From: Neodiprion pinetum
Lineage: Eukaryota; Arthropoda; Insecta; Hymenoptera; Diprionidae
Reading direction: 5' to 3'
Length of the DNA: 64,000 nucleotides
Assembly: GCF_021155775.2 (NCBI RefSeq)
Contig: NC_060238.1
Coordinates: 17,398,542-17,462,541, forward strand
The notes under the pieces are model-generated. The model had not been told where the DNA came from. It saw only the letters and a list, made by a program, of their open reading frames with translations, and did no database searches. Shown piece by piece: positions 47,998 through 61,349 of the stretch; the stretch's first letter is position 1; each line of letters starts with the position of its first letter. Made by a program: the position numbers and the translations under genes.

Positions 47998-48992
47998 AGG
48001 GTGTTGAGGATTTTTTCCGTCCCGCCCCCCAAATCGATTCCAAATATTCGAAAACAATTCCAAATTTTTTCAGAGTTTTATCTCAACTTCTTATGCTGTT
48101 TCACGAGACTTTTGTTAAGCCATATGAATAAAATTGAATTTTATGATCACTTTCGACTTTATTTTTGTACGAAAGATTTCATGGGATAAATCTGAATCAA
48201 ACGGGGATTTGTCGAGTATAATTTACCCTTTTCGAGAGTGTTCTTTTTCTTTCTGATAGCTTCATTTCTCAATATTTATAATGGGTTTCAGTTTGAAAAG
48301 TCTGAAAATCACGTATATAAGTAAGTTATACCTTGAACACGTGATAATCAGAAAAAATATCCCCGATAAGAACCAATAATTTATATGTATATATAAAATG
48401 AATGTCTGTCTGTCTGTTTGCTTCGTATGCATTCCTATACCATTCATCCGTCTACAATGAAACTTTGGGAGTAGTCCACACGCCTGCACAGGTTGCTGAG
48501 TTATGAAAATTTTTTTTTTTATTTGTTTGTCCCGTGAAAACTGAATGTTTCATTGTTTGTCCCGTATGCGTTCCTCACGCCTGAAAAGGTTTATGAACTA
48601 GTACAAGCATTTTACAATAGGTGGCGCGCAAGTCGTTTAAACAAATGAGCGTATTTCAGATGGATGCATGCAAGTGGTTAGGGTAGATTCGGTTGTAGGA
48701 TAGGTCAACCAATTTGGATGCGGGCGAAGTCGCGTCGGGGGCAGTTAGTACTTGAGAAATCCCCGTTTGATACAGATTTTTCCCATGAAAATTGCCGTAG
48801 AAAAAAAAAATAAAATGTAAAGTGGTCACAAAATCCCGTGTTTTTCTTTTGGTGAAACAAAAGCCCCGTGGAACAGCATAAGGAGTTGAATAAAAATCTA
48901 AAAAATTCGGGAAGCTTTTTTGAATTATTTGAAATCGATTTGGGGAGCGAAACGGAGGAAATTTGTCTACACTCTTCTTAAGGACCACCCTA
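47998..48992. repeat. TAGGGTGGTCC fold-back family, copy 2, with nested insertion
   Basis: Left arm from GGGTGTTGAGGA, right arm ending AAGGACCACCCTA. Matching inner blocks include CCCCAAATCGATT, TTATGCTGTTTCACG and TCAAACGGGGATTT. The loop holds a Helitron-like element at 48380-48748. Confidence 0.75.
48380..48748. mobile_element. Helitron-like (HINE) element
   Basis: The 5' end TTTATATGTATATATAAAAT leading into GAATGTCTGTCTGTCTGTTT is characteristic of arthropod Helitron-type miniature elements. The 3' end has GCGGGCGAAGTCGC, a short hairpin, and ends TTAG before T. Confidence 0.6.
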
Positions 48993-50499
48993 GTTTACAT
49001 ACATACTTATTGAGTTTACCTACATACCTAAATACTCAGATCCGTTCATGCATCTGTATAATATTTAAAAAATTGTACTTAGATCCAATAAAAATACTAG
49101 TTACATTTTAAAATTGTAGTTAGAGAAAACATATGATATGTAATCTGTAACGAAAATTTAATTAATTATAAATTATATTTAGGTGGTGCCGAATACTGTT
49201 TAGTTTTTCATATTTGTCCAGAAAACAATCATCTTCGCAGTAGAAAATTATAATTGGCTCACGTATCTTAGTCAGTAACGCGCAGGTACGGTGTTCAAAC
49301 CGTGAGTTGAATTTTTTGGAATAGCCAGAGTAGGTTACTACGTATTTCAAGCAAAATCATTCCGGCAATCAGGCACGTTAGAATTACGATCTTAAAAAAA
49401 ATTGAGATGCATGTGTGTAAGGTTAGTATCTTTTTTTTTTTAGCAGTAATGTATAGTTACCGTCGTTCACTCATATCGCAAAATTCACTAGCTATGTCGA
49501 CTTTGGTCGGCCATATCAATGTGTTAAACTTAACCCAAATATTAATTGATTTAGAGTGCAAACACAGGCTAAAGCTCAACCGTTGAATAAGGAACACTCT
49601 GCCTATGCCCATTGATTAATCGATAATATATCCCAGTAGGTATGAAAAATTGTTTACATGAAATCGGCCACTTCTGTTGATCTTCTTCGATATTTCTCGT
49701 GATTGACTAAATTTTAATGTCTCGAAAAAATTACATTTTTGAATTTATTCGGAGAACCCGAATCGATGTCACCTTGGCAGAATTTGTAAGGAAATCTATA
49801 CATACGTCCAAATAATCTATAAGAAGTCACTCTTGAAGAAGTAAAAATGTTGCTCATATCTCTTTTTATCAAGTATGTTTATGAACTGATCAAAGGAGTA
49901 TTTTATAAACAGTTGCACTAATAAGTCTGAAATAATTCACAAAAAGTCTTTTCAACTAATGATGTGTAACAAACAGCAGGTAAAGATTCCTTAATAATTT
50001 TCCTAGGCTAGCAGAAAAAAGGTGGCTTAGTTTCCGAAGAATGCTTCATATAATGCTGACTGTTCTTTCATACGGATGATAAAAAGCTTGATATATATTA
50101 TCTTATCATAATTTACAAACATAGTTCGGAGAGTCATTTTGTTCTGTAAAACGTCACTCTGAACGTTCGTAAATTCATACCATTAGTTTTAACGTAGAAT
50201 TCAATTAGCTACTGTTTTTCAACATTGGAGGGTTCAAACGCTGTAAATGTTCAGCCTGCATGCTAAAAGTATATTACAGATCATAGAATACGATGCGTAA
50301 AATTTTGGATAAATGTGTTAAAAGACAACAGGCTAGTAATATAGTATAACAAGAGTCAGAGTATAATGTTATTATGAGTTATTAAATAACTTATTTTTTC
50401 AGTATTAGACACTTTGGTCCCTATGGTATATAGCTACGTTCCGAGTGTTAATCTAGAGTTATAAGTGATTCAGAAAACATTAAACCTAACCATAATCGT

Positions 50500-51603
50500 T
50501 CTATATTATATAAAGATATCGCCTCCGCCGTCGCCGCCGCCGCAGCTGCCGTGTCAAGAATCCCGAACCTACCCGAACTTAGCCGAAGTTACCCGAGCTT
50601 GCCCAAATCTATCCGGAAATACTCGAACCTAACCTAACCTAGCCTGATTCGAACTTAGCCGAAGTTACCCGAACCTGCCCAATTCTATGCGGAAATACTC
50701 GAACCTAACCTAATCTAGCCTAATTCGAACTTAGCCGAAGTTACCCGAACTTGCCTGAACTTATCCGAAGTTCGACCCTCAATCTGCGACTTTTGACCTT
50801 CGACCCTTGATCCGCACCTCGAATCTACATATATGCTCTTATACCTTGACAAATTTAACCTCAAACCCACATATAAGCCCTGAGATCTTGACAGACTTAA
50901 CCTCGAACCCACATATATGCCCTCATAACTTCACAGATTCCCTTCACCCTCCCTCCCTCCCGTACCAACCCCAGCCAATCCGTCCACCGCCCACCCTTCC
51001 TCTATTTAACTCTGCACCCTTTGATCTTCGAGCTTCAACTTTCGAACATCGACCTTCGATTTTCGACCTTCGATTTTCGATCTTCGACCTTCGATCTTCG
51101 ATCTTCGACCTTTCACCTTCAGCCTTCGATTTTCGACCTTCGATCGACCTTCGACATTTGATTAACCTTCGACTTTTGACCATTGATCGACGTTCAACAT
51201 TTGCAACGTTTATGCCCTTATGCCTATAACGATTTAACCCTTTACCCTACGTATATACCATTACACATGTGAATATTTAACCCTTTACGACACGTGTATA
51301 CTCGCATACTTATGCAGATTCAACCCTTTACCATACGCATACATCTGTGAAGATTCAACCCTTCACCCTACGTATATACCATTATACGTTTAACCCTTTA
51401 CCCTACATATAGTATATCGCAACACCTATGAAGACTTGATCTTTTACCTTCTGCATATACACCCATCTGGGAATCAAGGATTCAACACTTAACCGTTCAT
51501 ACATATACATCTCTATACCTACAAAAATCTGACCTTTTATCGCCTTCCCTCCCCCCTTCGATCAAAACTCGAAAACGGGGGTGGACGCGCGAAGCCCCTC
51601 TAG
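50500..51603. mobile_element. Helitron-like element filled with minisatellites
   Basis: The 5' end TCTATATTATATAAA and a 3' end with GGGG-N-CCCC hairpin (51577-51598) then CTCTAG before T fit Helitron termini. Between them lie GCCGCC repeats, about 75-bp units with CCTAACCTAACC, about 50-bp CCCACATATATGCCCT units, TTCGACCTTCGAT units and about 45-bp AACCCTTTACCCTACG units, all pyrimidine-rich on the plus strand. Frames within are repeat artefacts. Confidence 0.6.
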
Positions 51604-53573
51604 TAATAATATATGAAAATTCGGCCGTTCGAAACGATCTTTCGGACGGCGATGACAGTCTGAAGAATGTAACCTTCAAGTGTATCACAGTTTGTACGTA
51701 GAGAGTGAGGCCTATGAAGTATAACTTCGTGTTTGCGATACCGTTTACACCGTGTAGAGTTAAAATTGCATCAACCAATCTGTTTTAGGAAAAGAAACGA
51801 AATTGTTACACTTTTGGTAAGATCTCATACGCAGTTGGTAAACTCAGTTTCAAAAATTACGGATTTAAGACTTACTTTTATTACATACTACAATTATTCC
51901 AAACATGTTCCAAAACAGTAACAAGAACTATGTCTGAAAAATAGTTTTCTGAATAATATACATCATCATAGAACGCCACTAAGGCCAACCGACGAAACTG
52001 CAACAACCTTTCCTTTCGATACTCTAAACGACAATCAAACCCAAATACTTAAATGGTCAATCGTGGGTATCAAAAACTCATGAAAACATGTAAATAATCT
52101 CATTGATATTCGTGAAAAGTGAAAAAAACCGATCAACGAAGGTTTCGACGGTTAATTCGAGGAACAAAACAAACATGCGCAATGTAGAAAATATCACTTT
52201 TATCACCCATTCAGTCGACAAGGTATATAGGAAAGAATTTCTCTCTTCATGGCTACTTTCTAGTTATTATAACAGATAGATTTTATGCACACGTATAAAC
52301 TATGAGGTGTTAATTTCAAGGTGGGAATCGATTCGTAAGTTTACTTGTACCGTTGGTCATACTAGTAGAGTGCCGGTACAGAATCGATGCTGTTAAATTT
52401 TTTATAAGAATGTTTATTTCATTCAACGGACTGCACGAACCCATAGAAGAAGATCAGGTATACTGATTATTCATACATATTCGTCATCACGTTGCATTTT
52501 CCTGACTACCCCTCAACTGCATATCCATGTTTACGTGAATGCTATCAGAGGTGAGACAAAAATAACCACTCTTCTACATAAAACGCATCCATTGCAGCAT
52601 ATTGACGTAAAGGTGCGTCCAAGAGCTGCAGCCTTCCATATTAGCATTTATGCAATTGGGAAGTTTCATGGAATTTCGAAAATCGCCGCGAACATGTCGG
52701 TGTTTCAGTATATCGGAATATGGTGAAGTTCGAAGTAGCGGTTTCAGAATGCACGTTTTTTGGCAATTTTTCACTCACCAATTGCATACATCTATACTGA
52801 TTTGCGCTATTCTGGTATCGTAGGCAGCATTTTTTCACCTAAATAAAACTGATTTTGCATAACTTATAGAGCCAATGTTACTCCTGCAAACATAAGAAAG
52901 ACATCGCTGCGAGTTTTATGTAAATCCCCGCTGGTTCCTGACGTTATCGGTTACAAACATACAAACATACGAAACCTTTTACACATCTGTTAGATTAGAT
53001 TATATTATATTATGTAACGTAAATGTTGATAAAGATACCGAGAGGAAATGGTGAACCACCCAGGAAATTGTGTGTTTGACTACGCATGTGTGAGCTTTAC
53101 CGTCTTTTCATGCAAGCGAGACACCTCAAGCTTCAGCTGTCAAACGCGAGTATTGAAGATTATGTATATGAGGCGATATCTTTGAGTGTAGCAGATCTGA
53201 AATAATTGATCTAGAGATCTGGGAAGGTTTGGCTAATTTTTATTATTGTCTATATGTATGGACCTCACTTCAAGATTCCCGAATTACCGACTGATCGGAT
53301 AACTCCGGTCGAGCCAGTGCGAGATCGGCAATAAACGTTGATTGCGGACCTCAATGAGCAGCACGATGACGTAAGGGGAACTAGAGAGAGAGAACAACAA
53401 GAAGAAAGACGAACGCAAGACATCACTCGACACGTGCACGAGATGCTGGAAATGGTATTTTTCCTAACAGTTTACTTATCTGAACCGGTGCAACTAGCGC
53501 CATCTAACTACCATGTTTACAATTGTCTCGAGTCGAACTTTCCATTACAGGTGTTACAAAAGTTATCACGTGT

Positions 53574-53680
53574 CACGAGTGCGGGTTGGCGATTGCCGAT
53601 GAGCGAGATGTTTATGGCACGAGCCGAAGACGAGTGCAGCAAATAACACTAATCAGGAATCGCCAACTTCCCGCACTCGT
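53574..53680. repeat. GC-rich hairpin, 107 bp
   Basis: ACGAGTGCGGG-TTGGCGATT pairs with AATCGCCAACTTCCCGCACTCGT read in reverse: 11 bp, a 3-base bulge, then 9 bp. A further ACGAGTGC lies in the loop. Clearly more GC-rich than its surroundings. Confidence 0.65.
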
Positions 53681-54642
53681 ATCACAATATACTATTCTGC
53701 TATAGGCTCATGTAACACTCGACAGTCAGTCGTTCTTAGGATGCCAGATAAAAATAAACTGTGACTAAACAGAGTATCCAAGTCACTCGCCACCCTCCTG
53801 TTCGTCCCGCTCTTACGCCGGTCATAGGGTGGTTTGGGTATATGTAAGGATAATTAGCAAAAATGTCAAAATAGAAAAATCTTTCAATACGTTTATAACT
53901 CGTTGAACTTCAATAAAACTATTTCCACACGTTCAAGGTCATGTTCGCTGTACTAAGTGCATAATAAACAAGAATGTAGGCTGATGTAATTTTGAAAATT
54001 CAAAAACAGTTAATTTAATATGAGCATGCAATTAGGGAATATGAACACATGGAAGATCAAACAACAGTTAACACGTTAGGCGCGGCGTCATGAGATCGGC
54101 ATTGTCAAGTACCGGCAAACCACCTAATCTAAAATAGGGAGGATTATGCATGTACAGTAGGCTCATAAACATGAAAAACAATCATGTCATCATAAGCTTG
54201 AGCTTCATGAATAATAATAATAGTACGTTATGTAACAAGGGAATAAAGTTGACTTTTATTCCTGTGTTACATATAGGACTTTATTTCCAACTAGACTCTG
54301 GTTGCAATATTTATCTGAAAATTGGGACTTTTAAATTGGCCGCGATTTAGGCGGTGCGCTGCGTCTTATGAGCAATTGGTTGCGCTCACTTCTTTTTTTT
54401 TCAAGCCGCTCGCTTCTTCTGGACTTGGATTTGTGGGAAATATGAACTCATGTTTCATCCCGCTTTTGAGGTCAAGAACGTTAATTTTATGGTTAAGTCG
54501 GGAATAAACATAAAATATATGGTTTGCACGCAATGGGAATAAGAGATACTTACATGTTCTTTATTATTTATTATTTGCATCATAAAACATTGTCATTTTT
54601 CGAATAAGAATGGCATGCCCAAATCGTCGCAACCGTGGCTGT

Positions 54643-54900
54643 TAAAAATACTCCGATCGCAGTTTTTGAGAATAATGATGCAACTACGAAAAGACGATCT
54701 ATTATTTGAGGTTATGAACGATGGTAACAGGTAACCAGGTGGTGTACGAGTTGGGATTTAAACTGATAAGGTATAAAATACTCAGATCTCATTTTCTAAG
54801 ATTGATGTTGCAACTACGGAAAGAAGAACCGTTATTTGAGGTTATGAATGACGGTAACAGGTACCCAGGGGATATATGAGTTGGGTTTGAGACTGATCTA
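54643..54900. repeat. Tandem duplication, two 127-bp units
   Basis: Adjacent direct copies sharing AAAATACTC, GCAACTACG-AAAGA and TTATTTGAGGTTATGAA, about 80% alike by eye. Confidence 0.75.
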
Positions 54901-56319
54901 TTTTGAGAGCCCTCCGGTTCAACAGAAATCTATCCTAGAGAGTAAAAGACCTACAGTGAATATCGTACAGGATCTTTTCTGCACATATTTTATTTTACGA
55001 TTTTGAAGCAGCTTCAAATGAAGCATCGACATTTGATCCTTTGTCTGTAATAGCAATGTTTTCTATTTTCGTACTTTCAAAATGATCTTCGTTGCTTACG
55101 AATATAGTAACTCGATAAATACTCAATGTCGGCCTATCTTATAATAAAATTGATAAAATTCATCGATTTTTTGTTCACTGACATCGGACTGTACCGTCTG
55201 ATTAAAAAGTTTGAAAAAAAGAAAAAACCATTTAAAAATTTACTTTTGCGAAGGATGGTAAACACAAATGAAATGACATCCCTACCACGCAACAGGAATA
55301 ATTTTGAGTAAATTAGAAAAACACAATCTGAAATATCAGCAATTTAAGTAACTCCTCGTAATTAAAATGTTAAAAATGCTCAAACTCTGGTATTTTTTAG
55401 TCGATTCTAATGTTTCTGGGCTGCTTTTGCACGCTGATCGGAACCCCACCAATCGTATGAAAAATACTTTGGAAATTTAACGTTATTGTATAGTTTTAAC
55501 ACGCAAATGTAATTGTTGACGAACATCCGTTGTATTGTACTTGGACAAATACATTTTTATCAACTCCGCAGATAACTCGAGAGATAACTATTAGTACAAT
55601 TATTCCAGACAATCTCTTAAGATATCTACGGCGAACAGAATAATCCCCAAAACATAAAACCAGACAAAACGACACTAGAGTTTAATCCATGTGAATGTAA
55701 CAACTTTTTAAAAAAAAGTAGAAGACTTCTTTTTAAATTGTTAGTATCTTTGCTTGTATTATATTATTCGAATTTTCTCGGATTCATTTTTATTACATAA
55801 ATAGGAATGTTCTTACATTTGTATTCGCCAACACTAACCCAAATAAGACTAATGGAGATTTTTTCAAAGGTTTTCCCATTTATCCTACTTTTTTATTCAG
55901 ACTGTATCGACGGCTAAGCAGAATTACATCGAATCTCAGTATTCGGTTCAAAAACATCGTATTTCAGATTTTAACCCCCAATCATCGTACTTCACAATTT
56001 GATTCAAAACCATCGCATCTCAGTTCACGATTAAGTAAGTAAGTAAAATTTAGCTGAAGAAGCCTATAAGCAACTCACTGCACTGCGGTGCAAACGAGAG
56101 GTCACCCGGTATCTACAGAGAGTGGCGTCTATTTACATTTTACATTATAGGTAGTTAATTATGCTGTGTTATAATACACCTGAGGGATTCCCCCACTTTA
56201 CCTCTACCTGTCTGTTTTCATAGTCGTGGTATCAGTCGAGATAATAATTCAAATTATTCGAGATTTTTCCAAGACACACGTGTCCAAGTACAGAACTTCT
56301 GAACTATTGCACCGATAAA

Positions 56320-56620
56320 AATTTCTAGTTACGGTTACTGTACAAACGATAGCTATTTTCATTTTCACCACAAAAAATGAACAAAGAACATAAATAGTTC
56401 TGAGCAAAACACGAAAATGAGTAGACTAGCGGTAACCAGAAAATCTAGTACGTCAATATTCTTTTCGGTGATGGTCACTGGTGTACTATATTTTCTTATA
56501 ACTTTTTTAATAATATAGTGTAAGTGCAAAAATGAATTATAGAGCTCGACTGAAAAAATGTAGCAAGCTGAACTAGCAGATAACGTTGCAATAACCAGGA
56601 AAAGTAGTATCAACTAACCA
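56320..56620. repeat. Dispersed repeat, related to 12370-12755
   Basis: Shares the GGTTACTG start and the TTTTCATTTT / CAGAAAATCTAGTA spacing with the intron 1 copy. Confidence 0.4.
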
Positions 56621-58621
56621 TAGTCGCATTAAATAATTATACTTGTACCTGCACATTTTCTTGTCATTCTAAAAAAATTCGATCAGTCATTGTAAATATA
56701 ATATACGAAATTTTTCTCACTGTCCATTTTCGATTGTTTTTTTATTTCTTTCATTCAACCAGCGTAAGTCAGAAATCTGTATAGTCCGGTTAAAAAGTCC
56801 TAATAACAAAATTTCTCATTTTGAAACATACATGGGCCATAAAAATTTTTTTTTTAAATATTTTAAAAATATTTACTATAGTGCAAATCATTCCGCATCC
56901 AAAAAATCGACTTCTGAAAGACATTTTTTGTTCAACTATCGTTGCAATGACGAGGTTGAGTTTCTGGGATTTTTACCAAATCCTCTCAACCATCTTCGTG
57001 TATTGATCTTCGTATGTAATTCGGTGAAACATCCCAATTTGTAAAATCGTGATCAACATTATACATTCAAAGTTTCGATAACGGTTTCTTAAACGCAAAG
57101 CTCATCAACTTCGGGGAAACCGCGTTCTTCAGGAATTTCGAACAATAAGTTATGGTCAGCTTTTCATTACTGATGAAAATGTGGCTACCGATTCTAATCG
57201 ATAAAAGCAAGCCATCAAAGTATGGTTAAACTACATTCATGTCCCGAATTGAATTGCGGATGATACTAATTTCACCAATTAAACCTCTCTGATTTTGATC
57301 TAGTGTATATACGTTGTGGAGCATCGAAAACGAACGGAGTGATTTCTCGATGCACTTAATGGATTTGAATAAAACTACCGCCGAAATGATTTATTAATGA
57401 ATAGAAACACCGGTGGGTGCTCACCTTTGGGGGTCGTTTTCATCCCTCCAAACCGTTTATCAGCAGATAAAAAAATATATTATGTATCTCTTAGTTTTCG
57501 ATGCACTACGACATACATGAACTAGATAAATATCGGAGGGGTCGACCTACCTAGGGGGTTTTTTGCGAGTAGAAGTGCAATGTAAATCTTATAAACCACG
57601 TTACTGCAGAGTCACGCAAACTTTCGTAAATTCAAACATAAGTTTATTCAATTTCATTTAATTTATTTAAAATTATGAATTAGACAGTCGAGTATAAAAC
57701 CTAACATGAGTACACATAGTAATAAAGCTAATTGTAAGTATGTAAGAATTTTCAAATCTCAACGGGACAAGGAAAAAAATTGACGCGCACAAAGAGCACG
57801 TGATAGACCTACATGATATTGCGGAATGCATGACGCAATCATGCATAAGACGTTCTATTCGTTTAGTATAATCCACCATCCTAAAAATACCGACAAAGAG
57901 GTCCCACGACGATATATCTCCTACTCTCCGACGTAAGCAAGTATAATTTTCTATATAGAGAATCCAAAAATACAAGATGCAGCCTAGGTAACGTCGTAAA
58001 GTTGACCCGTCTTGATTTACCGAAAATGAACAGAAAGTGGTAAGTTACGCATGACATTGAACTTTTTCCACTCAGCTGACTCATTTACAGTCACACTCGT
58101 ATGCATCGTTAATTAAATAACTTTAGAATAATTGTTCTGTTTTTATTTATTGTTGGAACGATGGGTTTGTCGAGCTTAATAGACTAATGTCATAAGATAT
58201 ATTTTTTTATTCGCACTAAAGACGTCACCGTAAGTTTATTTGTCCGCTGTAGCTGGCACGAAGCAGAGCATCATCAATGAGGATGAAACAGGGAAGAAAC
58301 TAGCCGTATACTGTTATCAACGCTGTCAAGTGACATTTGGGTTTACAGCCGATATAAAAAGTGATTGTAATTTGTTGGAATAAAAACTGTGCCAATTCTC
58401 TTATTCGCATCTATATAAACGAATCATACAAAAGTGCCATAAGAAAAATGCATCCGTACATATGAACAATTCGCGGACTTTTGGGAGTGTGAACTCGCAA
58501 ACGATCATCGAATTTATGAAAGCAATCATTTGCTCACAACATGTGCACTTCTTCGTTTTTCTGCTGCAACGGGTAATTTTTGTTTTTTATTTCTTACACA
58601 GGGTTCACTGACATCAGTTAC

Positions 58622-58841
58622 GGGGTTGAGGTTAGTAGGTAACGTTAACGTAACGACCATACAAATAAAAACCTTCACTATTCTGCAACTTTGGTATGAC
58701 AAGAGGTTGAATTAGCAAAATATATAAGTATCTTTTGCTCTATTAGGGTTTACTGAGTTTCAAACAATTTCAAATAAGTTGGAAACTAACAATTTTTCCG
58801 AATAACGGATCGTTACATTAACGTTACGAACTTCAAACTAT
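58622..58841. mobile_element. MITE with GTTAACGTAACG end, copy 3
   Basis: Left GGTAACGTTAACGTAACGA, right CGTTACATTAACGTTACGAA in mirror, with degenerate outer ends. Same family as 4937 and 11304. Confidence 0.6.
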
Positions 58842-61142
58842 TCATTACTTTGAGTAATTCGAGGAAGACATTAAATTTGAATGATTATCACGTTGCCTGC
58901 GATACTTTATCTCGACTCTAGTAACTCCATCCTGATAAAACTTCCGTTAGATGCAAATAGATACGTACAGACTGTGCCCAACACCGTATAGAAAACAGAA
59001 ACACAAACAATTTCCTGTCCATTTCTTTCACGGTTTTTGGCACATGTCCTGTAAGTTTCTATCCGCGTCTAATGGGATTTTTACTAGGGTAGGGTGACAG
59101 CAGTGTAACTTTAGCGGGGTCACTCTAATTCATGCGACTTACCACTGCGATGAATTTTCTATAAAACGAAAAAAATGCAACGTTGAAGTTGTATTTTCAT
59201 TAGTGACGGGTATCATCAATTTATGGGTTGGGGAAATGAAATTGATATTGAAAAAATTTAATGCATAAGGTCGATCAACTTTGAATTAATACGCAAAAAT
59301 ATATTACTATCCTCTTTGGCATCAATAATCTACGAAGCGGGCTGAAGCGGTTGTGTATGGAAAATGATTCTTTCTCCAGCTTGGCCCCACAAAATAACGA
59401 TCTAAAATTTTTCCAACATATTTTCCCCGAACGTAGCAAAAGGTACATCTTTCTATTCTATTTCGGCAACAGAATTTTCAACTCCTGACACTCAAAGCTT
59501 TGGTAACTCTTCTAAAAATTTTAGGAACTCCTGTTTGGTATGCTAGAAATAGCAAAAAAAAAAAAAAAACATGATGAATTTTCATCGCAATCGTTTGTAC
59601 TGCAATTTTGATAGCTTTTACGGAAAAAATATTGATACCGGGCTTGCCGAACAATCATTCAACTGATATTTTGGGTGTTTACTGACGTTGACTGTTCATT
59701 GAGCAAATCTTGTAACTATTTATTTGTTCAAACTACAGTCAAATCATAATTTGACTGGTATTCCTAATACAATCGGTATTTTAGATGCGGATAGTACAAT
59801 AAAATTCAGAAATGAAATGAGATACAAGAAAAGGTCTCGTGCAATACTTCTCGACTAATGGATTTTGCTATTTTTGAGATTTTTTAATTGTCATCTGACT
59901 TTAGGTAGAGAACACGGAATTTGGATAGCAGCAGCTGATAGCGAAGTCAAAGACAAATTCGAAGACGGGAAAAAAGATTATTTCTTTAATATTTTCCTGA
60001 AAAAACGGAATTTTTTATTTGTTTTTGATTTTTTCATCAACTTCTATACTTATCTATTGCTACTTACCCACGCTGAAGAGTTTTCTGGCAGATACAGAAT
60101 TGGTGAGCTTGGAACGACATAATATAATCTTTATGATTTTGGTTTAGATCATGAATTACGATCACAGACTTTTTAGCGTGGGTGAGGGACTATAAATAAG
60201 TGCGGAAATTGAGTGGAAAGAAATTTATTTCTTTAGATACGTTATTTATTTATTTTTTTCATTTCTTTGAATTCGTCTGCGATCTTGCTATCGGCTGTTC
60301 ATATACAAAGTACGTGTTCCTTATCTAAAATCAGACGTTACTTGCAAAATTTAAAAGACTCCACACTCCACAAGTCGTCCCATCTCAACATCATCTTTCC
60401 CCTCTGGACCCTTGAAGTTTTGTATATTTCTATCATAGCTCTTTCCGTTTCTAAGGCAGTTTTCTAAAGCGATTCAAACCGACCACCCCGTATATTAGGT
60501 GATGAAAAGCCGGAATAACCGAAAGTATAGAAGAAGAAAATCTTTTAAAACTGAACTTTTCTTTTAGAATCCGTCAGAGGTATTGACGGATTGATATTGT
60601 TAGTCTTGTAGAGTACCTCAATCATATTTTTTATATTGGATGATGAAATAAGACAAGCCTTCACGTAATGTCGATCATAAAACATCTAGATAGTAAATTG
60701 ATGAAGACTAAATAGTACGTATTTCGTATTTTATATGTTAAGCTATATTGTAAAACTATAATACATAGGTATAGAATTGAACTTGAAGAAATCCGCAGTT
60801 TATTTTTTATCTCTTACTCATTTTTTTTTTTATTGTGTGTGTGTTTTTTTTTTTTGCTTTTCTCAACAGTATTTACAAATGCGACGAAAGTCTATTAACT
60901 CGTGATGAGGCAATACTTTCCGCAGGATGTCCGACAGAATTTGGCGTGTATAATGTGTAATTGCATATACATATAAATGAATGTAGGATACATGCATGTA
61001 TGTTTCAACCCAAGAACTGTTTTCACGTCAGTCAACTTTTATAAAACAGATTGACGTGCCTTACGATATTTTTGTTTCTAATCCACGCTGACAATTAGCG
61101 TGTGTGGGTAAATAAGCATGTTAAAAATACGATAAAGTATTA

Positions 61143-61349
61143 ATGGCTACTCGATATTGGCCGCTAAATGAAATCGTAGTAATGCGACAAACTTCTGTAT
61201 GCCCTAAAAACATGTGTAAACGATGTACGGATACGGATAAATCCGGCAAGTGCCAGGCAGCTTTTCAAGTTGATAATTGTGATCCGTCTCGAATTAAGTG
61301 TGTTGTAGAGTATGACAAACTAAAAATATGTACAAAATATCTGACTTAA
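61143..61349 (+). CDS. Small Cys-rich ORF, unknown
   Basis: 68 codons from ATG to TAA with an in-frame stop upstream at 61122. Seven cysteines lie in residues 19-64 (VCPKNMCKRCTD, GKCQAAF, DNCDPSRIKC, LKICTKYLT), a pattern like a disulphide-stabilised peptide. There is no signal peptide, so if real it is probably a downstream exon of a larger gene. About 190 bases upstream, 60870-60960 has a strong acceptor (CTTTTCTCAACAG) and a short open frame with two cysteines ending in TAA. I do not recognise either. Confidence 0.25.
   Translation: MATRYWPLNEIVVMRQTSVCPKNMCKRCTDTDKSGKCQAAFQVDNCDPSRIKCVVEYDKLKICTKYLT

Noticed and set aside
50630..50645. CCTAACCTAACC as an interstitial telomere
   Set aside because: Only two units within a 75-bp repeat; better explained as part of that repeat.
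50807..51229. 140-codon plus frame and matching minus frame
   Set aside because: Produced by TTCGACCTTCGAT-type tandem repeats in the Helitron-like element; repetitive residues, not a protein.
53690..53830. LTR-like AATAAACTGTGAC stretch ending in a GC-rich tail
   Set aside because: No partner LTR or coding remains in the window.
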